NCBI RefSeq assembly: GCF_937877005.1
Contig: NZ_CALEFV010000335.1
Span: 1 to 25,411, forward strand
Length of the DNA: 25,411 bases
Direction: 5' to 3'
DNA from: an uncultured Fibrobacter sp.
GTDB taxonomy: Bacteria; Fibrobacterota; Fibrobacteria; Fibrobacterales; Fibrobacteraceae
The notes under the pieces: generated by a model
Told to the model about the DNA's origin: nothing
The model's database searches: none
What the model saw: the letters and a program-made list of their open reading frames with translations, nothing else
Shown here: one piece after another, positions 1-7,614 of the stretch
How positions within the stretch are numbered: position 1 is the stretch's first letter
How the letters are laid out: each line of letters opens with the position of its first letter
Made by a program: the position numbers and the translations under genes

Positions 1-2
1 AC

Positions 3-122
3 CTCGAAGAACTCTACAAGAAGGCAACCTTTGTCCGCATTACAGGCGCAGGCCTCCGCGAATCGCACCCGCACGATGTGACCATCACGAAGGAAGCTCC
101 GAACTACAGGACGGGTGACTAA
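3..122 (+). CDS. C-terminal end of an unrecognised protein (5' part outside window)
   Basis: An open frame enters from the left edge and ends at a TAA at 120-122. It encodes about 39 residues, including the stretch FVRITGAGLRESHPHDV and ending NYRTGD. A terminator-like hairpin follows 20 bases later, which supports a true gene end. I do not recognise the family from this short tail, so no function is proposed. Codon use matches the Fibrobacter-like genes that follow. The gene converges on the minus-strand DUF3943 gene. Confidence 0.6.
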   Translation, partial: LEELYKKATFVRITGAGLRESHPHDVTITKEAPNYRTGD

Positions 123-142
123 GCCTTCTCTACAAAGGAATT

Positions 143-177
143 AAAAACGGCGGGCGAAATGCTTGCCGTTTTTTTTT
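143..177 (+). terminator. Intrinsic terminator, probably bidirectional
   Basis: The arms AAAAACGGC (143-151) and GCCGTTTTT (165-173) pair perfectly around a 13-base loop, and T residues run to 177. On the opposite strand the stem is followed by GTTTTTAA, so it could also stop transcription of the convergent gene ending at 188. Confidence 0.8.
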
Positions 178-187
178 GAATTTGATT

Positions 188-1759
188 TTAATCGCTGAGT
201 AGGTGGAAATTCAGGTACAGGGTGTAGGCGTGGATCTTGCGTGACATCGGTTCTGCAATTTCAGACGAATAGGCTGCCATCTTGACATAAGTATCTAAGC
301 GGTAACCAACATCCATCCACTGCACTAGCTTATATTCTAGAGCGGTCTTGTTAAGCAGCAAAAAGTCCCAGCCGGTCACGCCATAATCGGGTGTGGTTCC
401 TTCGATCGTTTTCATGGCGTCGATGGTAGTCTTGCTGAAAAATTTCCACTTGTTCTTGTAGAGGGTTTCCAGGGTGAGACTGTATTTTACGCCGGAATTG
501 TACTGGTAACTGTCTTTATCTGGATGGTAGTCGGGGTTGAATTCCTGGATAATGTCGTCGTAGCCCATGTCTGCTGAACCGAGCATAATCCAATAGAGTT
601 GGTTGATGACGCGGAAACGTGTACGCGGGGTTAGCCAGAGCGCGATATCCATAGCACCACCCAAAGACAGGGTGCTGACGGTTGCGAGGTCGCCGTAAAA
701 GGTGTCGTAGTCAAGGTTGATTGAAAAGTCCAGCCAGTGTCCACGCGCGTGAATGTTTCGGTTAATGAGTTTTCCCATGACATCCAGTTGCAACATGGCG
801 CCCTCGAAGCCGCCTTCGCTCATGAATTCAGCCTGAAAATAATCGAAGGGGCGCTTTACTTTCGTGTAGGGTTTTCCATACTCCAGCGAAACAGCAAGGA
901 ATCCGTGACGATCGTTCCATTCGGCGTCGACTTCGTCGGAATTTTCGCCACCCATACGGTAGACGGAACCAAATCGTGACCCCATGCCTGTCGCAACGGC
1001 GAGTTCGATGGGAACCCATCCCGTGTAAAAGTCGCGATTGCCAAACGCTTTCCGTTGAACATATCCGGCAGGTTCAAGTACGAATGCGGCAAGTTGCCTG
1101 TACCAAGGGGCGCCGGGTCTGTTGTAGACTGCACGCGAAAGTCTGTAGAGAGATTCGCCGAATATGGAGCCCGCAATTGAAGTAGAAATAAGGTCGTTTG
1201 GAGCGGGGTATTCCGTTTCGCAGAACATTTCCCAGGTAGAGCTGCCGAGGGCTGCAAATAGGAGGCTTGAGTAGAATCCGTAGCCGCCACCTCTTGCGGT
1301 GGCGAAGTACATGGAACCTTGATAGGGGTGGCCGTAGAAATTGATAGCCCAGTGATTATGGTCCCATTGCCAACCTTCGCGGAAGTTTCTTTTCCAGTAG
1401 CTGGGGCCGGTATGGGCATAGTTCTTGTCGAGAACATAATAATCCCAAGCCCATACGAATGCATTTTGCCCCAGGATTTCGGCAGATACAATAAAAGGAT
1501 TTACATGAGTGCCATAAAGACTATCCTTGGGCACGACAAGGGTGTCTTTTTCGCTTTTCAAGACGGCGGAATCACCTAAAATAGCTGTGCGCAGAATTCT
1601 GGCCTCTTCGATGCTGAAAACCGCATTTTCGTCCTTCAACTTTTCGCGGAGGCTGTCAGGGATTGCCGCAATTTTTACCGAATCTATTTGCTGTGCGAAT
1701 AGGGGGGCGCATAGAACGAAAATCGTTGCGAGTAATATTGAAAGGTGTTTGAAAAGCAT
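188..1759 (-). CDS. DUF3943 family outer-membrane/periplasmic protein
   Basis: This 523-residue protein starts with a clear signal peptide (hydrophobic residues 6-21, cleavage likely after APLFA). Residues about 85-220 match my memory of the DUF3943 family of FCB-group bacteria: a PFIVSAEILGQN-like start, then WQWDHNHWAINFYGHPYQGS, a glycine-rich ARGGGYGFYSS segment, and a segment containing STWEMFCETEYPAPNDLIST. The C-terminal half alternates polar and aromatic residues, as in beta-barrel strands, and ends LYLNFHLLSD, consistent with outer-membrane insertion. Biochemical function is unknown for the family. The gene stands alone, convergent with the gene at the left edge. No Shine-Dalgarno precedes the ATG; a TAGATA box lies 6 bases upstream. 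Confidence 0.8.
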   Translation of the reverse strand: MLFKHLSILLATIFVLCAPLFAQQIDSVKIAAIPDSLREKLKDENAVFSIEEARILRTAILGDSAVLKSEKDTLVVPKDSLYGTHVNPFIVSAEILGQNAFVWAWDYYVLDKNYAHTGPSYWKRNFREGWQWDHNHWAINFYGHPYQGSMYFATARGGGYGFYSSLLFAALGSSTWEMFCETEYPAPNDLISTSIAGSIFGESLYRLSRAVYNRPGAPWYRQLAAFVLEPAGYVQRKAFGNRDFYTGWVPIELAVATGMGSRFGSVYRMGGENSDEVDAEWNDRHGFLAVSLEYGKPYTKVKRPFDYFQAEFMSEGGFEGAMLQLDVMGKLINRNIHARGHWLDFSINLDYDTFYGDLATVSTLSLGGAMDIALWLTPRTRFRVINQLYWIMLGSADMGYDDIIQEFNPDYHPDKDSYQYNSGVKYSLTLETLYKNKWKFFSKTTIDAMKTIEGTTPDYGVTGWDFLLLNKTALEYKLVQWMDVGYRLDTYVKMAAYSSEIAEPMSRKIHAYTLYLNFHLLSD

Positions 1760-1771
1760 GACCCATATCTA
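1760..1771 (-). promoter_or_regulatory. Putative -10 box close to ATG (possible leaderless start)
   Basis: On the minus strand a T-run leads into TAGATA (1766-1771), then six bases, then the ATG of the DUF3943 gene. There is no purine-rich ribosome-binding site. It is the weakest member of a set of six similar sites in this window. Confidence 0.4.
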
Positions 1772-1854
1772 AAAAAGAGTAGGCGTTGTTTCAAGAATGA
1801 CAGCCCGGATTTCTGATAAAGAGCTCGTTTGTCAAGATGATTGTTTTTCTATGC

Positions 1855-1886
1855 AAAAAAAGGACTTGTTCCGAAGAACAAATCCT
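1855..1886 (-). terminator. Intrinsic terminator downstream of gatA
   Basis: Read on the minus strand, AGGATTTGTTC (1876-1886) pairs with GAACAAGTCCT (1861-1871) at 10 of 11 positions around a TTCG tetraloop. Seven T residues follow. It lies about 130 bases after the gatA stop and is the likely end of the DUF4321-gatA transcript. Confidence 0.85.
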
Positions 1887-1952
1887 GAAATAGAAATATA
1901 TAACGGAGTCTGCGTTTGGGCGGCTCGTTGATGTATTACTTGTTTAGTTTTT

Positions 1953-1968
1953 GACGCCTTCGGCGTCC
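1953..1968. repeat. Small intergenic hairpin sharing 14 bases with another intergenic element
   Basis: GACGCC TTC GGCGTC is a perfect six-pair hairpin in the gap between gatA and its terminator. The 14 bases CGCCTTCGGCGTCC (1955-1968) occur in reverse complement at 15117-15130, in another intergenic gap. That suggests a dispersed extragenic motif of this genome. The rest of the 1760-2015 gap holds nothing else I recognise. Confidence 0.5.
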
Positions 1969-2015
1969 GCTGCGGCGTTCGGTCATACAGCCCAGTGAAC
2001 TTGGCTGTGCGACAC

Positions 2016-3431
2016 TCACTTTGCAAGCTTTTCAGTTGCGGCGGCGACGCTGAGCAGGTCGGCTTCCATAAACGGCTTGCCGATCCACTGGAGACCCACG
2101 GGAAGTCCGCCGGCCATGCCACACGGCACACTCACGCCCGGGAGGCCCGAAAGGTTCAGGCTCACGGTGTAGATGTCGCTGAGGTAAACGGCCATCGGGT
2201 CGGATTCGTTCATGCCGCACTTGAGCGGGAGTCCCGGCATCGTGGGGCTTGCGATTACGTCGCAGCTTTCGAATGCCTTGTTGAAGTCGTCGGTAATCAG
2301 GCGACGTACCTTCTGGGCCTGCACGTAGTAGGCGTCGTAGAAGCCTGCGGAAAGCACGTAGCTGCCGAGAAGAATGCGGCGCTGGACTTCCTTGCCGAAA
2401 CCTTCGCTGCGGGACTTGGCGTACAGGTCAAAGAGCTTGCGGGCTTCTTTGCTGCGGTAGCCGTAGCGAACGCCGTCGTAGCGGGAAAGGTTCGAGCTTG
2501 CTTCGGCGGTTGCGATGATGTAGTAGCTGGACACGGCGTAGCTGATGTGCGGGAGGCTGATTTCCTTGAGGGTGGCGCCTTCGGCTTCGAGTTTCTTCAG
2601 CATGCCTTCGATGGCGGCCTTGCATTCGGCATCGAGGCCTTCGCCGAAGTATTCCTTCGGAACGCCGATCACCTTGCCCTTTACGCCGGCATTGAGCTTT
2701 GCGGTAAAGTCTTCGGTCGGGCGAGTGCTGGTGGTGTTGTCGTGGGGGTCGATGCCGCAGATAGCGCCGAGGAGGGTGGCGGTATCCTTGACGGTTGCAC
2801 CGAAGGGGCCGATCTGGTCCAAGGAGCTAGCGTAAGCCAAGAGACCATAACGGGAGACGCGGCCGTAGGTGGGCTTCAAGCCCACAACGCCTGTGCAGGC
2901 GGCGGGCTGACGAATGGATCCACCGGTGTCGGAGCCGAGTGCACAGGCGACCGTGCCACTGGCCACGGCTACGGCCGAACCGCCACTGGAACCACCCGGA
3001 ACGCGGGTCTCGTCGAGCGGGTTCACGACCTTGCCGAAGTAGGAGGTCTCGTTGCTCGAACCCATGGCGAATTCGTCCATGTTCGTCTTGCCGACGATGA
3101 CTGCACCGGCGGCTTCGAGTTTTTCGATAGCGGTAGCGGTGTAGGGGGCGACAAAGTTTTCAAGAATCTTGGAGGCGGCCGTGGTGCGCGTGCCTTCGAT
3201 GCACATGTTGTCCTTCACGGCGACCGGAATACCGTCGAGGGCGCCCAAGGTCTTTCCTTCGGCACGGCGCTTGTCCGATTCGGCGGCCTTCTGCAGGGCG
3301 CGTTCGTTCAAGACGCTAATGTAGGCGTTCAAGTTCTTGGTAGATTCAATCTTATTAAGAGATTCTTCGGCGAGCGAAACAGCGGTTGCGCCGCCAGCGA
3401 GCTTTGCTTGAAGTTCGTCAATAGTAAACAT
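2016..3431 (-). CDS. gatA: Asp-tRNA(Asn)/Glu-tRNA(Gln) amidotransferase subunit A
   Basis: GatA is the amidase subunit of the GatCAB complex. It frees ammonia from glutamine to convert mischarged Glu-tRNA(Gln) or Asp-tRNA(Asn). The 471-residue product carries the amidase signature and the Lys-cisSer-Ser triad. By alignment to the Staphylococcus enzyme I place it at K73 (PVAVKDNM), S148 (GGSSGGS) and S172 (SDTGGSIRQP), and the 24-residue serine spacing fits. An in-frame ATG 18 bases upstream exists, but the ATG at 3431 has GGAGAAAGG just before it and overlaps the previous gene's stop as TAATG, so translational coupling favours it. gatB and gatC are not in the window. The C-terminus (LLSVAAATEKLAK) is complete. 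Confidence 0.95.
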   Translation of the reverse strand: MFTIDELQAKLAGGATAVSLAEESLNKIESTKNLNAYISVLNERALQKAAESDKRRAEGKTLGALDGIPVAVKDNMCIEGTRTTAASKILENFVAPYTATAIEKLEAAGAVIVGKTNMDEFAMGSSNETSYFGKVVNPLDETRVPGGSSGGSAVAVASGTVACALGSDTGGSIRQPAACTGVVGLKPTYGRVSRYGLLAYASSLDQIGPFGATVKDTATLLGAICGIDPHDNTTSTRPTEDFTAKLNAGVKGKVIGVPKEYFGEGLDAECKAAIEGMLKKLEAEGATLKEISLPHISYAVSSYYIIATAEASSNLSRYDGVRYGYRSKEARKLFDLYAKSRSEGFGKEVQRRILLGSYVLSAGFYDAYYVQAQKVRRLITDDFNKAFESCDVIASPTMPGLPLKCGMNESDPMAVYLSDIYTVSLNLSGLPGVSVPCGMAGGLPVGLQWIGKPFMEADLLSVAAATEKLAK

Positions 3432-3754
3432 TACCTTTCTCCGGACCATTTCATGATGTAGATGCCGATAATCATGCCGATGACACTGACCACGTTCAGT
3501 TTGATGCCAAAACCGAGGGCGAGCTTGACGAGGTAGAGGTCAAGAACCACGGGCTCGGGCTTGTCGCCAAAACCGATGTTGAAATTGAACGACGACACGA
3601 AGAAGTTGTGGACCACGTTGTTGTATCCACCCGCGTTCATCAGTTCGCCAAGCTGGCCGAACAGCACCCCGAGGCATTCGCCCAGGATTCCGCCGATAAT
3701 CAGGCCCAGCACAATAAACAGCAGTAAACGGCCAAAAGTATTCTTGCGATTCAT
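3431..3754 (-). CDS. DUF4321 family small membrane protein
   Basis: This protein has 107 residues. Hydrophobic helix one (about residues 8-31) contains LGLIIGGILGECLG, a glycine-spaced motif typical of DUF4321. The segment VLDLYLVKLALGFGIKLNVVSVIGMIIGIYI (about 68-99, quoted here in two motifs: LDLYLVKLALGF and LNVVSVIGMIIG) matches the second conserved block and gives a second membrane helix. Family function is unknown. A hydrophilic stretch between the helices (LMNAGGYNNVVHNFFVSS) is longer than usual for short family members. The stop overlaps the gatA start (TAATG), so the two are co-transcribed and coupled, with this gene first. Confidence 0.75.
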   Translation of the reverse strand: MNRKNTFGRLLLFIVLGLIIGGILGECLGVLFGQLGELMNAGGYNNVVHNFFVSSFNFNIGFGDKPEPVVLDLYLVKLALGFGIKLNVVSVIGMIIGIYIMKWSGER

Positions 3755-3767
3755 GGTTATTAATATA
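3755..3767 (-). promoter_or_regulatory. Putative -10 box 7 bases before ATG
   Basis: On the minus strand ATTTTTC leads into TATATT (3762-3767), followed by AATAACC and the ATG of the DUF4321 gene. No ribosome-binding site is visible. A start at or next to the A of ATG would give a leaderless mRNA. I see no good -35 hexamer at the usual spacing. Confidence 0.5.
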
Positions 3768-3818
3768 GAAAAATGATTAGTAAATTTTTTTGAATTAACC
3801 TATCGTCTTTCGTCTGTA

Positions 3819-3831
3819 GGACCAATGGTCC
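3819..3831. repeat. Short perfect hairpin downstream of ung
   Basis: GGACC AAT GGTCC lies 11 bases beyond the ung stop, next to the near-tandem CGTCTTTCGTCT (3805-3816). There is no T-run on either side, so it is not a classical terminator. It may be an extragenic repeat or a processing stem for the ung transcript. Confidence 0.35.
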
Positions 3832-3841
3832 GTTCTTTAGT

Positions 3842-4519
3842 CTATTTAATGCTCCAGTCAATGGGCTCTAGGCCCTTGCTTTTTAAGTATTCGTTTGCCT
3901 TGCTGAAATGTTTACATCCGAAGAATCCACGATAGGCAGAAAGCGGACTCGGGTGCGGGGCAGTTAATATCAGGTGCCCGCGATTTTTTGCGACTAGTTC
4001 CTGTTTCTTGATGGCGAAACTGCCCCAGAGCAGGAATACTAGGTTTTCGCGGGTTTCGGACAAACGCTTGATGATGGTGTCGGTGAACTGTTGCCAGCCG
4101 ATTCCGGCATGGCTTGCTGCCATGTGGGCGCGCACCGTGAGCGATGCGTTCAGCAAAAGGATTCCCTGGTGAGCCCAACTTTCCAGGTTCCCGTGGGGGG
4201 GCGGATTGATTCCCAGGTCGTCGTGCAGTTCCTGGAAAATGTTGATGAGCGAGGGGGGCGGCTGGATTCCCATGGGTACCGAGAAGCAGAGCCCGTGAGC
4301 CTGCCCTGGATTGTGGTAGGGGTCCTGCCCGATAATGACCGCCTTGACCTTGTCGACCGGGCAAAAATCGAGGGCTGCAAAAATCTGGGATCCCGGAGGG
4401 TACACCACGTGGTGTTCCGCCTTCTCTTGCAAAAGCTTTTCCTTGATTTGTTTGAAGTAGGGTTGCTCGAACTGGTCGGCGAGCAGGTTCAGCCAGGATT
4501 CTTCGAGTTTAATGGACAT
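3842..4519 (-). CDS. ung: Uracil-DNA glycosylase (family 1)
   Basis: Ung removes uracil from DNA as the first step of base-excision repair in the cytoplasm. The 225-residue length is normal. The water-activating loop GQDPYHNPGQAHGLCFSV places the catalytic Asp at residue 66, and the DNA-intercalation loop HPSPLSAYRGFFG puts its His at residue 189. PPPSLINIFQEL and LLWGSFA also match family 1. The ATG at 4519 lies inside the end of the upstream methyltransferase gene (11-base overlap), so ung is probably translated from the same mRNA. It ends with TAG. Confidence 0.97.
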   Translation of the reverse strand: MSIKLEESWLNLLADQFEQPYFKQIKEKLLQEKAEHHVVYPPGSQIFAALDFCPVDKVKAVIIGQDPYHNPGQAHGLCFSVPMGIQPPPSLINIFQELHDDLGINPPPHGNLESWAHQGILLLNASLTVRAHMAASHAGIGWQQFTDTIIKRLSETRENLVFLLWGSFAIKKQELVAKNRGHLILTAPHPSPLSAYRGFFGCKHFSKANEYLKSKGLEPIDWSIK

Positions 4520-5801
4520 TTGTTACCTTCTTCGCGAGGATGGCCACTTTTTCTCCGTAGGCGCGAGTGTAAAAAAGCGTAGCGGATTCTTTTCCCTTGG
4601 GTTTTAAACGCTTGATTTCGGCATCAGGGTCAAGTTTTACGCCGCGGAGCTTGAGCGTGATTTTGCCGATATCGTGTTCCTTGAGCAAGGCGCGGACGGC
4701 GCTCGTTGCAATTTCTGTATGGGCGAGAACCTCGTAGCAGGCGAAACCCGGTGCGGGGAGCGGCATACCGCTGGTGACGTAGGCGATACCTTCTGAAATC
4801 AGGTGTGCGCTTGGGTCGCAGGCGAGGGCCGCTGCATTAAAGAGGTGACTGCGGATAAGGACCGGTGCGGGCTCGGCGATATATTTGTCGAGTTCCCCGA
4901 GCGGAAGGTCGCTCTTGCTGGTTGCAGTGCGGTATGTGCGGTCTTTGCCTTCGAGGCTGTCGTTCTTGTCGAGTTTTTCTTGAAGTTCCTCGTCTAGTGT
5001 TTCGATGGAACGGTCGCGCGCCCGACTCCATTCGGCAAGTGTTTCGCCTGATTTGCCGATGACGACGGCGCGGACGGTGTCCGGGTTCTTGGCGAGCGCG
5101 CCGAACAGTACGAGGCATTCGCGGCAGTCGCTGTGACCGCCTAGATAAAGGATCTCGGTGCCATCGGGGATTTCTGCCGGCGGGTAGCCGGGCGGAAGCT
5201 TCGCCATGCCGCCCTTGTAGCGTTTGCTGATTTCGATGACTTCTTCGAGCGTGGGCGTCAGGTTGCGCAGGTCCCGTTGGTTTTCACCTTCGAGCGCGCG
5301 GCGGGCGGGGTCGATGGTGAAGTAGTCGGCCCCGTTTTCGACCAAGCGCACGTCCGCACAGAGGATGCCTACGGTTTTTCCGAGGGCTTGCATGTTGTAG
5401 CGGTACATGGCGAGACGGTTTTCGTCGAGGTCGATGCCGGAAACCCTTAGGGTTTCCGGCAAGAAAAAGCTATCGCCGCCCATGCCGCAACAGAGGTCGT
5501 TTACGGTACCTTCGCTTGGCCAAAGCCTTGCCTTCCAGCGCCCGATATCTTTAGCGGTACTTTGCTCCAGGGCGAGCCGGTCACAAAGCAGAAATTTGCT
5601 ATTGCGGTTTTTGTCCTCAAAGAACTTTTCGCGAAACTTGGGCACGAGAGCCATGTAGTCCATGATGGCGGCCCGATTTTCGTTGGTATGGCCCTCTTTG
5701 GCGAGCCGTGTGGAAATCTGCAATGCATCCAGCCGCTTAGAAAGGGCTTCTTCGATAAAGCTCTGGACTTTGGCGGAGGTGAGAAGTTCGCTTAACGGCA
5801 T
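4509..5801 (-). CDS. Class I SAM-dependent methyltransferase with C-terminal THUMP-like domain
   Basis: This protein has 430 residues. After a helical N-terminal region (1-95), the SAM-binding motif I is NDLCCGMGGDSFF (about 101-113), followed by the acidic strand-two motif SGIDLDEN. FTIDPARR (about 161-168) fits the DPxRR-type motif IV of the THUMP-like methyltransferase group. The tail from about residue 360 (ALLKEHDIGKITLKLRGVKL and following) resembles the Thump_like domain that often ends such proteins. The likely substrate is RNA, but the exact target is unknown. It overlaps ung by 11 bases, with this gene first. No ribosome-binding site is visible; TACATT ends six bases before the ATG. 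Confidence 0.8.
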   Translation of the reverse strand: MPLSELLTSAKVQSFIEEALSKRLDALQISTRLAKEGHTNENRAAIMDYMALVPKFREKFFEDKNRNSKFLLCDRLALEQSTAKDIGRWKARLWPSEGTVNDLCCGMGGDSFFLPETLRVSGIDLDENRLAMYRYNMQALGKTVGILCADVRLVENGADYFTIDPARRALEGENQRDLRNLTPTLEEVIEISKRYKGGMAKLPPGYPPAEIPDGTEILYLGGHSDCRECLVLFGALAKNPDTVRAVVIGKSGETLAEWSRARDRSIETLDEELQEKLDKNDSLEGKDRTYRTATSKSDLPLGELDKYIAEPAPVLIRSHLFNAAALACDPSAHLISEGIAYVTSGMPLPAPGFACYEVLAHTEIATSAVRALLKEHDIGKITLKLRGVKLDPDAEIKRLKPKGKESATLFYTRAYGEKVAILAKKVTNVH

Positions 5802-5813
5802 GATCCCAATGTA
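5802..5813 (-). promoter_or_regulatory. Putative -10 box 6 bases before ATG
   Basis: On the minus strand TCTTTTC runs into TACATT (5808-5813), then GGGATC, then the ATG of the methyltransferase. The arrangement matches the other apparent leaderless starts of the window. Confidence 0.5.
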
Positions 5814-5891
5814 GAAAAGATGCGAATGTATTTTGTGGCGTTGTCTGCATTATTTTACAATTTGCAAGGTACGGCATTGCCGCCGCCTAAT

Positions 5892-5903
5892 TATATTTAG
5901 TTT
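5892..5903 (+). promoter_or_regulatory. Putative -10 box 6 bases before GH53 start
   Basis: TATATT (5892-5897) is followed by TAGTTT and the ATG at 5904. The string TATATTTAG is close to the TAnnTTTG -7 element known for Bacteroidetes sigma factors. No Shine-Dalgarno is present. The divergent gap 5814-5891 holds the upstream parts of this and the methyltransferase promoter. Confidence 0.5.
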
Positions 5904-7313
5904 ATGGATTATAAAAAGGGCTTGGTTTTGGGTAGCGTATTCTTGTGCGCGAGCCTGTGTAGCTGTGGAGATGATTCCAGTACGTCATCCCTAGAGTATG
6001 ATTATGAAATTGTTGGAGATTCTTCCGGTTCAACATCGGAGTTGTCGATTGAATCGAGCTCTGCGGAGAAAGAGTTGCCTCCGAATGAGCCTGAATCTTC
6101 GGAACAGCAGGCTCCTTTGGCGTCGTCGGCCTCGCCGTTTCCGGTTCAGTCTTCCGAAAACTCCGCTCCCGAAATTTCTTCGTCGACAGAGGAGTCGTCA
6201 TCTTCTGAAAATCCGGAGGAATCGTCTTCGTCCGAAGCCTCGTCCTCGTCGATAAAGCTATTGGACTTCAACTTCTATAGGGGTGCAGATATTTCGACTG
6301 TGCAGGAGTACGAACGATTCAATGCAGATTTTTATGATGTGGACGGCAAGAAAACGGATATCTTTACTCTACTCAAGAATCATGGCTTCAATGCCATTCG
6401 CCTGAAAAATTTTGTCTCGCCACAGGCCAAGTATGGTTATGCGGCCGCTGGATGCGATCATGATGCCGAGTCTTATGCGGACAAGGATCATGTTGTTGCC
6501 TATGCCCAGAAAATCAAGGCTGCGGGCATGGCTTTCTTACTCGATATCCACTATAGCGATAACTGGGCCGATCCTGGTAAGCAGACTATCCCGTCGCGTT
6601 GGCGTTCTGTGCAAAGTTCCGATGCCATGGCCGATTCCGTATATAATTATACCTATGACCTGATGAATGCTCTTAGACAGGTAGATGCCATTCCCGAGAT
6701 GGTGCAAATCGGTAACGAGACGACTCCGGGAATTTTGATGCATGTGCCAAATAGCGGTACGAACTGCTGGGGAGATGGGGTCGATCTAGCACCGGCTTCT
6801 GTCAGCGGAAATATGGGCACATCGAGTGGCAAGGCGAATGCAGGTAAATATTTCAGGGCTGGAATTCGAGCGGTCAAGGCGGTTTCGCCTTCGACCAAAA
6901 CCGTCCTTCATATCGAAAGCATCCGCAAGCCGAATAATGTCAATTGGTGGATGACCGAAATATTCAAGAACCAGAATGTTCCTGCAGATATAATGGGTTT
7001 TTCTGCCTATACGGCCTATGGTGATGGTCCTCCGGATAATTGGGTTAGTTTATTCAAAAGTCTTACGTTGGAGTATCCCAATCTTGAATTTATCGTAGCC
7101 GAATATAATGGCGGCGATAAGGAAAACCATTATCCGGGCGATGGTTCCCGCAAGCGTACTGACGAAATGGTCCGCAGTTTGGACCGCTGGATAGGTGCGT
7201 TCTTCTGGGAGCCTACCATGAGCGGTGCTTGGGGTTCGGCTCTTTTTGACTGGAATGGAAAGGATCTTTACGCCGATAAGGACGCTTTCGACGAATACAG
7301 AGTGAATTTCTAG
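5904..7313 (+). CDS. GH53 arabinogalactan endo-beta-1,4-galactanase lipoprotein
   Basis: GH53 enzymes cleave beta-1,4-galactan side chains of rhamnogalacturonan-I. The 469-residue protein has a signal peptide ending LCSC, so Cys21 is the probable lipidated residue (the -2 Cys is unusual). Residues about 22-115 form a Ser/Glu/Pro-rich low-complexity linker, common in Fibrobacter surface enzymes. The catalytic (beta/alpha)8 domain runs from YRGADIST (about 127) to the end. GFNAIRLKNF corresponds to the family's GxNxxRxR strand, and LLDIHYSDNWADPGKQ is a strong GH53 motif. VQIGNETTPGIL gives the acid/base at E272, and LEFIVAEYNGG gives the nucleophile at E400. No carbohydrate-binding module or C-terminal sorting domain is seen. 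It is probably anchored at the outer membrane. It stands alone between a divergent gene and the tyrosine cluster. Confidence 0.92.
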   Translation: MDYKKGLVLGSVFLCASLCSCGDDSSTSSLEYDYEIVGDSSGSTSELSIESSSAEKELPPNEPESSEQQAPLASSASPFPVQSSENSAPEISSSTEESSSSENPEESSSSEASSSSIKLLDFNFYRGADISTVQEYERFNADFYDVDGKKTDIFTLLKNHGFNAIRLKNFVSPQAKYGYAAAGCDHDAESYADKDHVVAYAQKIKAAGMAFLLDIHYSDNWADPGKQTIPSRWRSVQSSDAMADSVYNYTYDLMNALRQVDAIPEMVQIGNETTPGILMHVPNSGTNCWGDGVDLAPASVSGNMGTSSGKANAGKYFRAGIRAVKAVSPSTKTVLHIESIRKPNNVNWWMTEIFKNQNVPADIMGFSAYTAYGDGPPDNWVSLFKSLTLEYPNLEFIVAEYNGGDKENHYPGDGSRKRTDEMVRSLDRWIGAFFWEPTMSGAWGSALFDWNGKDLYADKDAFDEYRVNF

Positions 7314-7346
7314 ACTTCGGGGGCGGTTTCCGTTCTGCTATTTTTC

Positions 7347-7359
7347 TACATTGCCGGGT
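7347..7359 (+). promoter_or_regulatory. Putative -10 box 7 bases before chorismate mutase ATG
   Basis: CTATTTTTC leads to TACATT (7347-7352), then GCCGGGT, then the ATG at 7360. A TTG at 7351 is in frame but lies inside the box and is unlikely to be the start. This is the presumed promoter of the four-gene aromatic/NAD kinase run. Confidence 0.5.
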
Positions 7360-7614
7360 ATGAATATAGAAGACTGGCGTATCCGTATCGATGAGTTGAA
7401 TGACGAACTTATCGCCCTCTTGAACAAGCGGGCGACCTATGCGACAGAAATCGGCAAGATCAAGAAGGAAAGGGGACTTCCGGTTTTTGATGCTTCTAGG
7501 GAACAGACTGTTCTTGAAAAGGTTGCCGGCTTAACCAAGGGCCCCCTTTCGCCAGAATCTATCAAGACAATTTTTCAAGTCATCATGCAAGAAACTCGCA
7601 AGGTGGAAGAATGA
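7360..7614 (+). CDS. Chorismate mutase, AroQ class
   Basis: It converts chorismate to prephenate. The 84-residue all-helical protein matches the E. coli AroQ spacing: R7, R24 and K35 correspond to R11, R28 and K39 of the bifunctional enzyme (RIRIDELNDELIALLNKR, then EIGKIKK). The C-terminal helix ESIKTIFQVIMQETRK is also typical. It stands alone instead of fused to a dehydratase or dehydrogenase. The stop overlaps the next gene as ATGATG, so the product can pass directly to the co-translated prephenate dehydrogenase. Confidence 0.9.
   Translation: MNIEDWRIRIDELNDELIALLNKRATYATEIGKIKKERGLPVFDASREQTVLEKVAGLTKGPLSPESIKTIFQVIMQETRKVEE

Noticed and set aside
1995..3461. Long plus-strand open frame (488 codons) opposite gatA
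   Set aside because: It is antisense to a clear GatA with full catalytic motifs. Its product is an Ala/Gly/Val-rich shadow without recognisable domains, as expected opposite GC-rich third codon positions.
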